Positions 1 to 9,596 of a stretch of 64,000 nucleotides of DNA are shown piece by piece. The DNA is from Cytophagales bacterium (lineage in GTDB: Bacteria; Bacteroidota; Bacteroidia; Cytophagales; Cyclobacteriaceae): positions 124,001-188,000 of the forward strand of contig JAFLBR010000009.1 of assembly GCA_017303795.1 (NCBI GenBank), written 5' to 3'. The notes below the pieces were generated by a model. The model was not told the DNA's origin, made no database searches, and saw only the letters and a program-made list of their open reading frames with translations. Each line of letters starts with the position of its first letter. Position 1 is the stretch's first letter. A program made the translations under genes and the position numbers.

Positions 1-347
1 CGTTGATTGGTTGCCTCGGTTTATTTGGATTGATGACCTTCATCACTTCCAGAAAGACTAAGGAAGTGGGCATTCGAAAAATTCTGGGCGCATCGGCAGC
101 AGAAATCATTCTCTTTTTTTCAAAAGAGTTTATGTTACTAATCTTAATCGCATTTGTGATAGCTACTCCCGTAGCTTTTGTACTCATGCGTTTATGGCTT
201 GAAGGGTTTACGTATAAAATAGAGCTTGCAGCCTGGATGTTTTTCAGTGGCGGTATCATTACGCTGGTTGTTGCTTTGATAACTTCTGGTTTTCAAACTG
301 TAAAAGCTGCAGGGGCTAATCCGGTGAACAGCCTTCGCTCAGAATGA
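1..347 (+). CDS. FtsX/MacB-type ABC transporter permease, C-terminal fragment (cut by window start)
   Basis: Only the last ~114 residues are in the window. They hold the end of an FtsX domain: a membrane segment, the cytoplasmic signature SRKTKEVGIRKILGAS that follows TM helix 2 of the second FtsX domain, then two more membrane segments, ending in NPVNSLRSE. The same C-terminal LRSE ending closes the three permeases at 1641-9495, and the last ~27 bases are almost identical to those of the gene ending at 9495. It is therefore probably another member of the same prefix-domain permease array. The protein should lie in the inner membrane and work with a separate ATPase. None is visible in the window. 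The true start lies upstream. Confidence 0.9.
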   Translation, partial: LIGCLGLFGLMTFITSRKTKEVGIRKILGASAAEIILFFSKEFMLLILIAFVIATPVAFVLMRLWLEGFTYKIELAAWMFFSGGIITLVVALITSGFQTVKAAGANPVNSLRSE

Positions 348-383
348 GCTTCGGCAGTTTAAGTTCGGAGTAACTCTTTGTCC

Positions 384-590
384 TCATACCAAATCTGTTT
401 CTTCCAATTGAAAAATACTTTCCACGGATGCTCCAAATTCTTTGGCCATCCTCAGAGCCAACACCGTTGACGGAACAAACTTGCTGGCTTCAATCGAGTT
501 GATGGCTTGACGCGATACTCCAATTTTCTCCGCGAGTTCGGCTTGCGTCCAGTTTTTCTTGGCACGCTCTACCTTAATCGTGTTCTTCAT
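384..590 (-). CDS. XRE-family helix-turn-helix regulator
   Basis: A 68-residue protein that is essentially one Cro/C1-type HTH domain: WTQAELAEKIGVSRQAINSIE is the helix-turn-helix at residues ~14-34, followed by the typical VPSTVLALRMAKEFGASVESIF helices. Small regulators of this kind (YozG-like) are commonly paired with a small membrane protein. Here the start overlaps the end of the upstream membrane-protein gene by 17 bases, so the two are translationally coupled. The inverted repeats at 1033-1078, upstream of that gene, are the natural candidate for an autoregulatory operator. Target genes cannot be read from the sequence. Confidence 0.9.
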   Translation of the reverse strand: MKNTIKVERAKKNWTQAELAEKIGVSRQAINSIEASKFVPSTVLALRMAKEFGASVESIFQLEETDLV

Positions 591-987
591 GGTCGATGTT
601 GTATTTCCGTTTTGAGATTACTAAACCGATTAGATAGTAAGCCATGAACATGGGTGCTAAAAATCGAAAGTTCCAGTCTTCTCCGTTTAACTTAAAAGCA
701 ATATCAACCAGTCCCAAGGTCATGACTGTAACCAAAGCAAGCGAAAAAGCAACGACAGCGGCTTCCATGCGAATTTTAATTTGCACTTCGTCCATCAAGT
801 GCACATAGCGGTAGAACGTATACAGAAAAAGCGCAAATGCCAACGCTGGTACAATGGTCAGAATAACTTCAAATTCTTCAGGTAAGGACAGCATTTTCAA
901 TGCGCCTAAACTTCCAACGTAGCTTAACACCCAAATGAGTGCGTACAATGGCAAACGGTCGGATAAAGGTTTTTTTGATTTTTCCAT
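574..987 (-). CDS. Small four-helix membrane protein paired with XRE regulator
   Basis: A 137-residue protein with about four predicted membrane helices (roughly residues 15-35, 42-66, 77-103 and 110-130) and charged ends. It has no recognised enzymatic motif. It has the usual form of the DUF2178-like or hypothetical membrane proteins that precede YozG-type XRE regulators. I chose the ATG at 987 (MEKSKKPLSD), because an ATG at 1038 would start within a run of codons rich in Ile/Leu/Trp and overlap the inverted repeats taken here as operator. The gene overlaps the regulator start by 17 bases. The function is unknown, but sensing membrane state or modulating the regulator is possible. Confidence 0.75.
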   Translation of the reverse strand: MEKSKKPLSDRLPLYALIWVLSYVGSLGALKMLSLPEEFEVILTIVPALAFALFLYTFYRYVHLMDEVQIKIRMEAAVVAFSLALVTVMTLGLVDIAFKLNGEDWNFRFLAPMFMAYYLIGLVISKRKYNIDHEEHD

Positions 988-1032
988 AGCTCTGATTTGT
1001 TTGAGCCAAATGTACATCAAAAGTTTACAAAT

Positions 1033-1078
1033 TATCAATTATACTTGACAATTTGACTATTATAATGGCAAATTGATA
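1033..1078. promoter_or_regulatory. Nested inverted repeats, candidate operator of the membrane protein/XRE pair
   Basis: TATCAATT (1033-1040) pairs with AATTGATA (1071-1078), and inside it CAATTTG (1049-1055) pairs with CAAATTG (1069-1075). The site is AT-rich and lies about 46 bases upstream of the chosen leftward start at 987. Nested dyads beside a gene pair that encodes an XRE repressor suggest autoregulation. This is inference; no binding data are implied. The rest of the 988-1288 gap shows nothing else except the dyad next to padR. Confidence 0.4.
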
Positions 1079-1253
1079 GTGAAAAAGAGGTTTTAGGGAG
1101 CAAAAAGAATTATCATTACTACGCTTTGCTAGGAACAACTCAAGCAAAATCAATCCATACCGCTTTCAGACAAACTTGTGCGCATTCGAACACACCCTTC
1201 GAGTGACTACCCCTATTCAACTGTAAAAACAAAGATTCGAAGAGTGGCATAAT

Positions 1254-1280
1254 TATTATTCCTACAATTAGAGAATAATA
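1254..1280. promoter_or_regulatory. Inverted repeat just upstream of the PadR gene
   Basis: TATTATTC (1254-1261) and GAATAATA (1273-1280) form 8-base arms separated by 11 bases, ending 8 bases before the PadR ATG at 1289. PadR proteins usually bind a dyad in their own promoter, so this is a plausible autoregulatory operator. It is very AT-rich, and the dyad could be fortuitous. Confidence 0.35.
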
Positions 1281-1288
1281 TCCTTCAG

Positions 1289-1636
1289 ATGAAAAATTAT
1301 CAACTAGGTGAGTTTGAAGAGATCGTGCTACTCACCGTAGGCATTTTAAACAACGAAGCGTACAGCGTAGCCATTAAAGATGAAATCGAATCGCGCTTAA
1401 CGCGCACCGTAAGTATGGGTGCGTTGCATACTGCCTTGCTCCGGTTAGAAGAGAAAGGCTATCTCAAATCATTTTCAGGCGAAAGTACTGAAGACCGTGC
1501 TGGTCGGCCCAGACGATATTTTGAAATCACTGCACTCGGCAAAAAAGCCATGCTTTACGCGAAAGAAACGCGTGAGCAATTGTGGAAAGCTATACCGAAG
1601 GCGGTGCTGGAGTATCAGTTGACAATAGGCAATTAG
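1289..1636 (+). CDS. PadR-family transcriptional regulator
   Basis: A 115-residue winged-helix regulator of the PadR family. The N-terminal segment MKNYQLGEFEEIVLLTVGIL, the recognition helix region SRLTRTVSMGALHTALLRLEEKGYL and the wing AGRPRRYFEITALGKKAM are diagnostic. It is followed after 4 bases by a prefix-domain permease and then two more (1641-9495). This PadR-permease arrangement is common in Cytophagales. PadR proteins sense small molecules or stress and repress transporter genes. The regulator probably controls the whole permease operon and itself, perhaps through the dyad at 1254-1280. Confidence 0.93.
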   Translation: MKNYQLGEFEEIVLLTVGILNNEAYSVAIKDEIESRLTRTVSMGALHTALLRLEEKGYLKSFSGESTEDRAGRPRRYFEITALGKKAMLYAKETREQLWKAIPKAVLEYQLTIGN

Positions 1637-1640
1637 AAAA

Positions 1641-4229
1641 GTGAAATCCAAAAAACAACATCCACCCCAACTCCCCCTCCGCTTCTTCCGCTGGTATTGC
1701 AATCCGCGCTTGCAAGATTATATAGAAGGAGATTTAACGGAGGTGTATGAGAAACGATTGAAAAAATCTGGGAAGAGAATTGCTGACGTGAGATTTATAA
1801 TTGATGTACTTCTTCTGTTCAGACCGGGAATTATGAAATCAACACACAAGAGACCATACTTTAACAATTGGAGCATGTATAAAAATTATCTTTTGATTGG
1901 CTGGCGAAACCTCGTTCGCAGCAAGACTCATTCATTTTTCAATATTAGCGGGCTTGCCCTTGGTATCGCCAGTTGCTTACTGATTAGTTTATACATAGCT
2001 GATGAGTTGAGTTACGACACATACCATAAACATGCTGAAAAAATTCAACGTGTGGTAGCAAGTGATTGGGCGAAGATGCCTCCGGCTTTGGCTCCACAAA
2101 TAGAAGAAGCATATCCTCATTTGGTAGAACAAAGCGTTAGGTTCTGGCCACTATTCTCACCAGCTAAAATTCGTCATAACGAAAAAGTATTTGTTGAAAG
2201 CGGTGTTGTGTTTACCGACCCTGGTGTGTTCTCGGTTTTCACCTGGCCTTTAGTTGCCGGTAATCCGGCAAAAGCCTTAATGGATAAAAACTCCATCGTG
2301 CTTACTGAATCTATGGCCAACAAATATTTTGGTGATGAAGACCCGATGGGTAAGCAATTAAAATTTTGGGGTAATGACTTAACGGTTACTGGTGTAATGA
2401 AAGAAGTGCCCGCCAACTCACACCTATCTTTTGATTTTCTGATTTCATTTTCTACGCTGCACATGGTTATGGGTAGCGAGCTGGATAACAACTGGGGTAT
2501 GCCCACGTTTTATACTTACCTGCTTCCTGCTGATGGTGTTTCATCATCCGACTTACAGACCGCAGCCCAACAACTATTCAAAACTAATTTCTCCGATCCA
2601 TCTGTAGCCATATCGTTACAACAACTTACAAGCATTCACTTAGAATCAAATCTTCAGGCTGAATTTAAACCTGGTGGTAACAAATCATACTTATATATAT
2701 TAGGAAGCGCGGCTTTGTTTATTCTCGTACTCGCGGCAATAAACTTTACTAATCTTAACATCGCGCGCGTCTCAACTCGCGTAAAAGAAGTTGGCATGCG
2801 AAAAAGCCTGGGAGCATTAAGATTGCAATTGATTCACCAGTTTTTTGGTGAGGCTCTTGTTACCACTGTATTTGCTTTATTGCTAGGCCTTGTACTGGTA
2901 GGCATTACCACGCCTGCTTTCAATCAGTTTTTCGGAAAGGCAATAAAACTTGATTCCCTGCTGACAGTACCATTTTTTGGTGGCATTGTAGTCGTTATTT
3001 TGTTAGTCAGTTTTTGCGCGGGCGCATATCCGGCACTTTTCCTCGCAAGACTGAAGCCCGTAACATCTTTGAAAGGAATAGGTGTACGCACTGGCAATTT
3101 TTCAGTTCGCAAAAGTTTAATTGTCTTTCAATTTGCTGTGTCCACATTCTTTCTGGCGGCTATGCTTGTGGTGCTTCAGCAATTAAACTTTCTGCAAAAC
3201 AAAGACATGGGGTTTGATAAGGATCAGGTCTTTGTTTTAGATGGCGATGGCTTTCCACAACTAAGAACTGAATTCAAAAAAATTGCAGGAGTTGAAGAAG
3301 TAACCGGAGTGCCTCAATTAATTCCCGGACTTTTGCCTCGAAGTGCCTACAAAACACAAGATGTAACTACTGACTCAACAAGTCAAATGAGCTACTTCGG
3401 AGTAGCAGGCCCTTTTGTTGAAACTATGGGAATTAAATTATTGGCCGGTAGAAATTTTGTTGAGTCCTCGAAGAAAGATGAACAAGAAGCGTTCATCTTA
3501 AACGAATCGGCTGTTCGGGAGCTTGGTTGGGAAAATATTTCTGATGCTATTGGCAAATCCTTTTCTATGTTCGTTCCACCATTAGAGGGTGGCGCTGAAG
3601 TTTGGCGGCACGGTACAATCATCGGGGTTGTACAGGATTTTCATTTCAAATCGCTTTATAGCCGGATAGAGCCGCTCGTGTTGTACCCAAGCTATGATTT
3701 AAACCTTACGTTAGTGCGAGCACAGAATAACGCTACCACTATTCTCGCAATGGAAAAAGTGTGGAAACAGATTAATCCTGATGCGCCTTTTACTTGTTTC
3801 TATCTAAACGACAGGATTCAGGAACAATACACCACTGAGTTTAAACTTGGAAGCTTGATTGCCACAGCCACAGGTTTAACAATGATTATTGCTTGTATGG
3901 GCTTACTTGGTTTGGTTGCGCTCTCCGCCAATCAAAGAACAAAAGAAATAGGCATCCGCAAAGTAATGGGCGCTTCCAGTGTTCAGGTGATTACACTGCT
4001 AACAAAAGATTTTATTTTATTGGTTGGCATTTCGACCGTTGTAGCATTACCGCTATCGTTCTACGCGCTTAACAATTGGATTAGTCATTTTGCCTATCAC
4101 ATTGACTTGTCAATAGGTACGTTTGTCCTCACAACACTGGTTACAATCGTCATCGCTACATTAACGGTAGTGGCGCAGTCATTAAAAATTTCAACATCAC
4201 CTGTAACTGAATCTTTGCGCTCTGAGTAA
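1641..4229 (+). CDS. ABC transporter permease with N-terminal permease prefix domain (copy 1)
   Basis: An 862-residue inner-membrane protein. Residues ~8-60 form the soluble prefix (PPQLPLRFFRWYCNP, then DYIEGDLTEVYEKR) found on Bacteroidota MacB-like permeases. From ~75 follow a MacB periplasmic core and two FtsX domains. FtsX signatures are VKEVGMRKSLGA near residue 380 and TKEIGIRKVMGAS near 770; the protein ends SLRSE. The start is GTG, 4 bases after the PadR stop. No ATPase gene is adjacent, so it must use one encoded elsewhere or act without one. Substrates of this family (peptides, antibiotics, lipids) are not known. Its first 90 bases of prefix coding sequence (1661-1750) match copy 2 with only three differences. 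Confidence 0.93.
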   Translation: MKSKKQHPPQLPLRFFRWYCNPRLQDYIEGDLTEVYEKRLKKSGKRIADVRFIIDVLLLFRPGIMKSTHKRPYFNNWSMYKNYLLIGWRNLVRSKTHSFFNISGLALGIASCLLISLYIADELSYDTYHKHAEKIQRVVASDWAKMPPALAPQIEEAYPHLVEQSVRFWPLFSPAKIRHNEKVFVESGVVFTDPGVFSVFTWPLVAGNPAKALMDKNSIVLTESMANKYFGDEDPMGKQLKFWGNDLTVTGVMKEVPANSHLSFDFLISFSTLHMVMGSELDNNWGMPTFYTYLLPADGVSSSDLQTAAQQLFKTNFSDPSVAISLQQLTSIHLESNLQAEFKPGGNKSYLYILGSAALFILVLAAINFTNLNIARVSTRVKEVGMRKSLGALRLQLIHQFFGEALVTTVFALLLGLVLVGITTPAFNQFFGKAIKLDSLLTVPFFGGIVVVILLVSFCAGAYPALFLARLKPVTSLKGIGVRTGNFSVRKSLIVFQFAVSTFFLAAMLVVLQQLNFLQNKDMGFDKDQVFVLDGDGFPQLRTEFKKIAGVEEVTGVPQLIPGLLPRSAYKTQDVTTDSTSQMSYFGVAGPFVETMGIKLLAGRNFVESSKKDEQEAFILNESAVRELGWENISDAIGKSFSMFVPPLEGGAEVWRHGTIIGVVQDFHFKSLYSRIEPLVLYPSYDLNLTLVRAQNNATTILAMEKVWKQINPDAPFTCFYLNDRIQEQYTTEFKLGSLIATATGLTMIIACMGLLGLVALSANQRTKEIGIRKVMGASSVQVITLLTKDFILLVGISTVVALPLSFYALNNWISHFAYHIDLSIGTFVLTTLVTIVIATLTVVAQSLKISTSPVTESLRSE

Positions 4230-4249
4230 TGTGATAACAATCAAACACA

Positions 4250-6868
4250 TTGAAAAACCAAAAACCATATCCACCCCAACTCCCCCTCCGCTTCTTCCGC
4301 TGGTACTGCAACCCGCGCTTGCAGGATTATATAGAAGGAGATTTAACGGAGGTGTATGAACGAAGAGCCAAAAACGGAAAGCTTAAAGCGGATGTTCTCT
4401 TTAGTATAGATGTATTGTTGCTGTGTCGTCCAGGTATAATCGGGCGCAGAAAAAATAATTATTCAACTAATTCTATCGATATGTTCAGAAACAATTTCAA
4501 AATCGCGCTGCGCAACCTGTGGAAGAATAAACCTTCTACGGTTATAAATGTACTCGGACTTACTACTGGCATTACAGCTTGTTTACTCATTGCCTTGTTT
4601 ATTCAGCACGAACTAAGCTTCGATAAGTTTCAATCGAACAGAAAGCGCATTGCCCGTGTGGTAATGGAATATGGCTTTGAAGGAAGCACCGAAACCCACA
4701 AAGGAACTTTTACCAGCACTAAAGTTGCGCCCGTTTTGTCGCGCACATTTCCGGAAGTTGAGAAAGGTGTTCGCATGACCGATGCCGATGCTATTCTGTA
4801 CCTCAATAACGAACCGGTTACTGAACCCAACTTCATGTATGCCGATTCTTCGTTCTTCAACACGTTCGATTACGAAATGTTGCAAGGCAATGCCTCGGTA
4901 GCACTAAACGGACCGAAAAAAATCGTGTTAACCGAATCGATGGCGGCTAAATACTTTGGCAGTGAAAATGTAATTGGTAAAACTTTAGAAGTAGGCACAA
5001 ACAAAACTCCATTTGAAGTTACGGGCGTAATAAAGGATTATCCGAAAAACTCACAACTTCAGTTCGACTTCCTGGCCTCGTTTAGTTCTATGGGGCAGAA
5101 TCAGGAGAAGACATACTTCAACGCCAACTACACAACCTATTTATTATTGAGTGACGAACTCGCGTTTGCGCCTCTGCTCGAAAAACTCGATCCCTTTATG
5201 GAAAAAGAAATGGCTGGCACGGGTGCCACCATTCGTTTTCATCTTGAAAAATTTAATGAGGTACACTTGTATTCACCTTACACAGCCTTTGCATCCAACA
5301 CCAGTATTACCTACTTGTTGTTATTGGGCGGAGTGGCCTTGCTCATCATTATTATTGTGTGCTCTACCTATGTAAATTTAAGTACGGCCAAATCAATTGA
5401 ACGCGCAAAAGAAGTGGGCGTACGCAAAGTATCAGGGGCGGCACGTAATCAATTGTTCTGGCAATTTATAGGCGAAGCGTTTGTAGTGTGTTGCCTTTCG
5501 GTGTTGGTAAGCTTTTGCGCGGCCGCGTTGTTGCTACCGCAGTTTAACAGCTTTGTTAGTCGCAATTTCTTAGTAACCGATTTGTTATCGCCTTCGTTTT
5601 TACTGATTACGTTTTGCATCACCATCTTGATTAGTCTTGCCGCAGGTAGTTACCCGGCTTTGATTTTATCAGGTATGCAACCTGCGCGCATTTTAAAAGG
5701 GCTATTCAAAAACAGTTCTTCGGCCCGCAGACTTCAACAGTCTTTGGTTGTTTTTCAATTCTCCATTACCGTGTTTCTGATTGTTTGCACCGTAATCATA
5801 CGCAACCAATTAAACTACATTCAAAACAGAAATCTGGGTTACGATCGCACACACGTGCTCACCATGTTTATTGGTTGGGGTACCGATTCTAAACAGGTAG
5901 AAACTTTTAAATCGGAGTTAAAAAAGCATACTCAAATCAAAGAGGTCTCGCGCTGCGCAAGCACACCGGTAAGCATAAATGGTGGCTACAGCATGCGACT
6001 GCCCTCCATGCCCGAAACAGAAGTGATAGGAGTTTTTGCCAATCCGGTTGATGAGGGTTTTGTTGCCGCCAGCGGACTTCAACTTATAGCGGGCGAAGAT
6101 TTTTCTGAAGCCGACATGCGCGGTGCGGAAATACAAGATGAAAAGCTACGCAGGTATCAATACATCCTCAACGAAAGTGCTGCCCGCCAATTAGGTTTTA
6201 TGCCTGAAGAAGCCATTGGCCGCGAATTAATTTTGAATAGCGGGGGTACAATAAAAGGTGTAGTCCAGGATTTTAATTTTCAATCGGTACACAATGCTAT
6301 AAAACCCATTGTATTGTTTACAGCACCCTGGGGTGGAAGAATGATTATAAAAATCTCAGGCGATGATATTCCGGGTACAATAGCTTACGCAGAACAGCAA
6401 TGGAAAAAATTCATACCTAACCGTCCGTTTGAATACAGTTTCTTAGACGAGACGTATGCACGCATGTATAAAACAGAAAATCAGTTGGGCAAAGTAATGA
6501 GTTTATTTGCTGCAACAGCCATCCTGTTAGCCTGCATGGGGTTGTTCGGTTTATCTTCTTACATGATGCAGCAACGCATGAAGGAGATAGGCATCCGCAA
6601 AGTATTGGGCGCTTCCTTTATGAATCTGATTAGCATACTCTCAGGCAATTTTATCAAGCTGGTAATTATTGCCATTGTAATCGCATGCCCGCTGGCTTAC
6701 CTTATTATGCAGAGTTGGTTGAGTGATTTTGCCTACCATACCGATATGCACTGGTGGATTTTTATGATTGCCGGATTGGTGATTGTGAGTATTACTCTAT
6801 TAACCATAAGCATTCATGGGTTAAGAGCAATGGCGGAGAATCCGGTAAAGAGTCTTCGCTCTGAATAA
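4250..6868 (+). CDS. ABC transporter permease with N-terminal permease prefix domain (copy 2)
   Basis: An 872-residue paralogue of the preceding gene, starting at TTG 20 bases downstream of it. It has the same order: prefix (residues ~8-60), TM1 near residue 95, MacB periplasmic core with the conserved block VLTESMAAKYFG, a first FtsX domain (AKEVGVRKVSGA), a second periplasmic region, and a second FtsX domain (MKEIGIRKVLGAS near residue 780). It ends NPVKSLRSE. The 5' DNA of the prefix is nearly identical to copy 1, whereas the rest has diverged strongly, which is odd for simple duplication. It is probably in one transcript with padR and copies 1 and 3. Substrate unknown. Confidence 0.93.
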   Translation: MKNQKPYPPQLPLRFFRWYCNPRLQDYIEGDLTEVYERRAKNGKLKADVLFSIDVLLLCRPGIIGRRKNNYSTNSIDMFRNNFKIALRNLWKNKPSTVINVLGLTTGITACLLIALFIQHELSFDKFQSNRKRIARVVMEYGFEGSTETHKGTFTSTKVAPVLSRTFPEVEKGVRMTDADAILYLNNEPVTEPNFMYADSSFFNTFDYEMLQGNASVALNGPKKIVLTESMAAKYFGSENVIGKTLEVGTNKTPFEVTGVIKDYPKNSQLQFDFLASFSSMGQNQEKTYFNANYTTYLLLSDELAFAPLLEKLDPFMEKEMAGTGATIRFHLEKFNEVHLYSPYTAFASNTSITYLLLLGGVALLIIIIVCSTYVNLSTAKSIERAKEVGVRKVSGAARNQLFWQFIGEAFVVCCLSVLVSFCAAALLLPQFNSFVSRNFLVTDLLSPSFLLITFCITILISLAAGSYPALILSGMQPARILKGLFKNSSSARRLQQSLVVFQFSITVFLIVCTVIIRNQLNYIQNRNLGYDRTHVLTMFIGWGTDSKQVETFKSELKKHTQIKEVSRCASTPVSINGGYSMRLPSMPETEVIGVFANPVDEGFVAASGLQLIAGEDFSEADMRGAEIQDEKLRRYQYILNESAARQLGFMPEEAIGRELILNSGGTIKGVVQDFNFQSVHNAIKPIVLFTAPWGGRMIIKISGDDIPGTIAYAEQQWKKFIPNRPFEYSFLDETYARMYKTENQLGKVMSLFAATAILLACMGLFGLSSYMMQQRMKEIGIRKVLGASFMNLISILSGNFIKLVIIAIVIACPLAYLIMQSWLSDFAYHTDMHWWIFMIAGLVIVSITLLTISIHGLRAMAENPVKSLRSE

Positions 6869-6873
6869 AGAAT

Positions 6874-9495
6874 TTGAAAACAGAAAAACCATATCCACCC
6901 AAACTCGCGCTTCGCTTCTTCCGCTGGTATTGCAGTCCGAAGTTGCAGGATTATATAGAGGGCGATTTGATGGAAGTGTATGAGAGACGAAAAGCTAAAG
7001 GCGGAAAGTTTAAAGCGGATATTCGATTTGCAATTGATGTGTTTTTGCTCTTTAGGCCGCGCATTATAAGGCCAGTGGAAGGTTATCAAAATTTAAACGC
7101 GTACGGTATGTATAAAAGCTATTTTAAAATCGGGTGGCGCAATTTGTTGCGCAACAAGGGCTATTCCACTATCAATATTGGCGGACTGGCTGTAGGTATG
7201 GCAATCGCCATCTTAATTGGTCTTTGGGTTTGGGATGAGTTTAATTATAACAATTACCACAAAAATTATAATCGGCTTGCACAAGTTATGCAGCACCAAA
7301 CGGTGGATGGCAAAGTAATGACCGGCCACGCCATACCACGGCCATTAGAAAGTGCCATGCGCAATACGTATGCAGATGATTTTGAGCGCCTCTCGATGGC
7401 TACCTGGCCAGCCGATCACATTTTAAGCGTTGGTGAACATAGTATCTCACAGTCTGGAAATTTTGTTCAGGTTGATTTTCCTGAAATGATTTCGTTAGAG
7501 ATGATTTCGGGTTCGCCAACAGGATTGAAAGACCCCGCCTCTATTATGCTTTCGGCCTCTGTGGCTGTTGCTTTGTTTGGTACAACCGATGTAATGAATA
7601 AATCACTCCGGATTGGAAACCAGCACGATGTTAAAGTAACGGGTATCTACCACGATATTCCCGCTAACTCTACTTTTAGTAATCTGAAATTTTTATCCAG
7701 TTGGGAATTAATTGCTGCTTCGGAAGATTGGATTCGGTATGCAGAAAATAAATGGGACTTCAATTCATTTCAACTCATAGCACAACTTGCTCCACAAGCC
7801 GACATGAACCATGTTTCTGAAAAGATTAACCAGGTGCGGGCCATTCACTCCAAAAACAATTATTTCAAGCCTGAAATTTTTCTTCATCCTATGGCCGATT
7901 GGCACCTGCGCTCACATTGGGAAAACGGGATTAAAACTGGCGGACAGATTGAAATGGTTTTGATGTTTGGAATCATAGGAATCTTTGTACTGCTGCTGGC
8001 TTGCATCAATTTTATGAATCTAACTACAGCCCGCGCTGAAAAGCGTGCCAAAGAGGTGGGTATTCGTATGACTATAGGTTCGGCACGTGGCCAATTGATT
8101 AACCAGTTTTTAAGTGAAACTTTTCTTATGGTGTTGTTCGCTTTTGTTTTTGCAGTGGCCATTGTTGTAGCTGCTATGCCGTGGTTTAATCAACTCGCTT
8201 CTAAACAAATTGAGATTGAATGGACCAATCCATTGTTTTGGATTATTGGTTCTGGGTTTGTGTTAATTACCAGCTTTGCATCTGGGTTTTATCCGGCATT
8301 CATGCTCTCTTCTTTCAAGCCGGTTAAAATATTGAAAGGTGTATTTAAGGCTGATGGAAAAGCTTCACTTCCACGAAAGGTACTGGTAGTTGTTCAATTC
8401 ACGGTTTCCATTACACTCGTAATTGGCACGCTTGTTATATATAATCAGATTCAATATTCTAAGAACCGACCCATTGGATACGATCGCGATGGACTGATTA
8501 GTTTTTTTGTGAAGTCACCAGATTTTATAGGAAAGTATGAAGCCTTACGCCTGGCACTAAAAAATACCGGAGCCGTAGTTGAGATAGGCACTTCAACCAC
8601 ACCGCTAACCCAAATCTGGAACAATAGTGGTGGATATAGCTGGCCGGGCAAAGATCCTACACTGCAGTCCACTGACTTTGGTATAATTGATATCAATCAT
8701 GAATTTGGAAAAACCTTGAATTGGAAAATACTGGAGGGGCGCGATTTCTCACATGATTTTCCCTCGGACTCACTGGCCGTTATCTTAAATGAAGCCTCTG
8801 TTAAATTTATGAACGTTGAAAATCCTGTTGGATTAGAGATAACAAACGGGGAGACAAAGTATCATGTAATAGGTGTTGTAGAAGATATGATTATGGAATC
8901 TCCATACCTTCCGGTTCGGCATAATATGTATTTTCTTGATGGTCATTATCGCTACGTAAACTGGATTAACATGAAGCTTAATCCCGACAGAAGCACCTCC
9001 GAATCATTGGCTGCTATTGAATCTGTATTTAAATCATTTGCCCCATCGCTTCCTTTTGATTATAAATTTGTGGATACCGAGTATGCCCGAAAATTTTCAA
9101 ATGAGGAATTGGTTGGAAAGTTAGCGTATGTGTTTTCCGGTTTGGCTACATTAATAAGTTGTCTCGGATTGATTGGGCTGGCTTCATTTGTGGCTGAGCA
9201 ACACACTAAAGAAATTGCCATCCGAAAAGTATTAGGTGCATCGCTTTTGCAACTGTGGAGTTTACTCTCTTCAAGCTTTGTTGGATTGATTTTACTTTCC
9301 GGATTGGTGGCGGCTCCACTCGCATATTATCTCATGTCGCAATGGTTAGCCAATTACCAATATCATGAAGAAATCTCCTGGTTGTCCATTTTATGGGTAA
9401 TAGTAGGAGCGTTGATTCTTACCATTTTTACCGTAAGCTACCAGGCTATTCGCGCTGCGGTGATGAACCCGGTGAACAGCCTTCGCTCTGAATGA
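6874..9495 (+). CDS. ABC transporter permease with N-terminal permease prefix domain (copy 3)
   Basis: An 873-residue third copy, starting at TTG only 5 bases after copy 2. The prefix (PPKLALRFFRWYCSPKLQDY) is followed by MacB core and FtsX modules with the signatures AKEVGIRMTIGSA and TKEIAIRKVLGAS, and the ending NPVNSLRSE. Its last ~27 bases are almost the same as those of the fragment at 1-347. All three array members use non-ATG starts, so low translation of each membrane protein may be favoured. The array ends here; about 100 bases without clear features separate it from the next gene. Confidence 0.92.
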   Translation: MKTEKPYPPKLALRFFRWYCSPKLQDYIEGDLMEVYERRKAKGGKFKADIRFAIDVFLLFRPRIIRPVEGYQNLNAYGMYKSYFKIGWRNLLRNKGYSTINIGGLAVGMAIAILIGLWVWDEFNYNNYHKNYNRLAQVMQHQTVDGKVMTGHAIPRPLESAMRNTYADDFERLSMATWPADHILSVGEHSISQSGNFVQVDFPEMISLEMISGSPTGLKDPASIMLSASVAVALFGTTDVMNKSLRIGNQHDVKVTGIYHDIPANSTFSNLKFLSSWELIAASEDWIRYAENKWDFNSFQLIAQLAPQADMNHVSEKINQVRAIHSKNNYFKPEIFLHPMADWHLRSHWENGIKTGGQIEMVLMFGIIGIFVLLLACINFMNLTTARAEKRAKEVGIRMTIGSARGQLINQFLSETFLMVLFAFVFAVAIVVAAMPWFNQLASKQIEIEWTNPLFWIIGSGFVLITSFASGFYPAFMLSSFKPVKILKGVFKADGKASLPRKVLVVVQFTVSITLVIGTLVIYNQIQYSKNRPIGYDRDGLISFFVKSPDFIGKYEALRLALKNTGAVVEIGTSTTPLTQIWNNSGGYSWPGKDPTLQSTDFGIIDINHEFGKTLNWKILEGRDFSHDFPSDSLAVILNEASVKFMNVENPVGLEITNGETKYHVIGVVEDMIMESPYLPVRHNMYFLDGHYRYVNWINMKLNPDRSTSESLAAIESVFKSFAPSLPFDYKFVDTEYARKFSNEELVGKLAYVFSGLATLISCLGLIGLASFVAEQHTKEIAIRKVLGASLLQLWSLLSSSFVGLILLSGLVAAPLAYYLMSQWLANYQYHEEISWLSILWVIVGALILTIFTVSYQAIRAAVMNPVNSLRSE

Positions 9496-9596
9496 GCTTT
9501 GATGTCAGGAAAAGTTCGATAAGCGAATAAAAAGAAATCGCGTGTTAAACAATTTGGTGGGAATGCTCGTACAAGAGGGCATTACCCCCATAAATC

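Noticed and set aside
1045-1067. TTGACA and TATAAT words resembling sigma-70 promoter boxes
   Set aside because: The spacing is about 10 bases, not 17, and Bacteroidota use a different -7 box.
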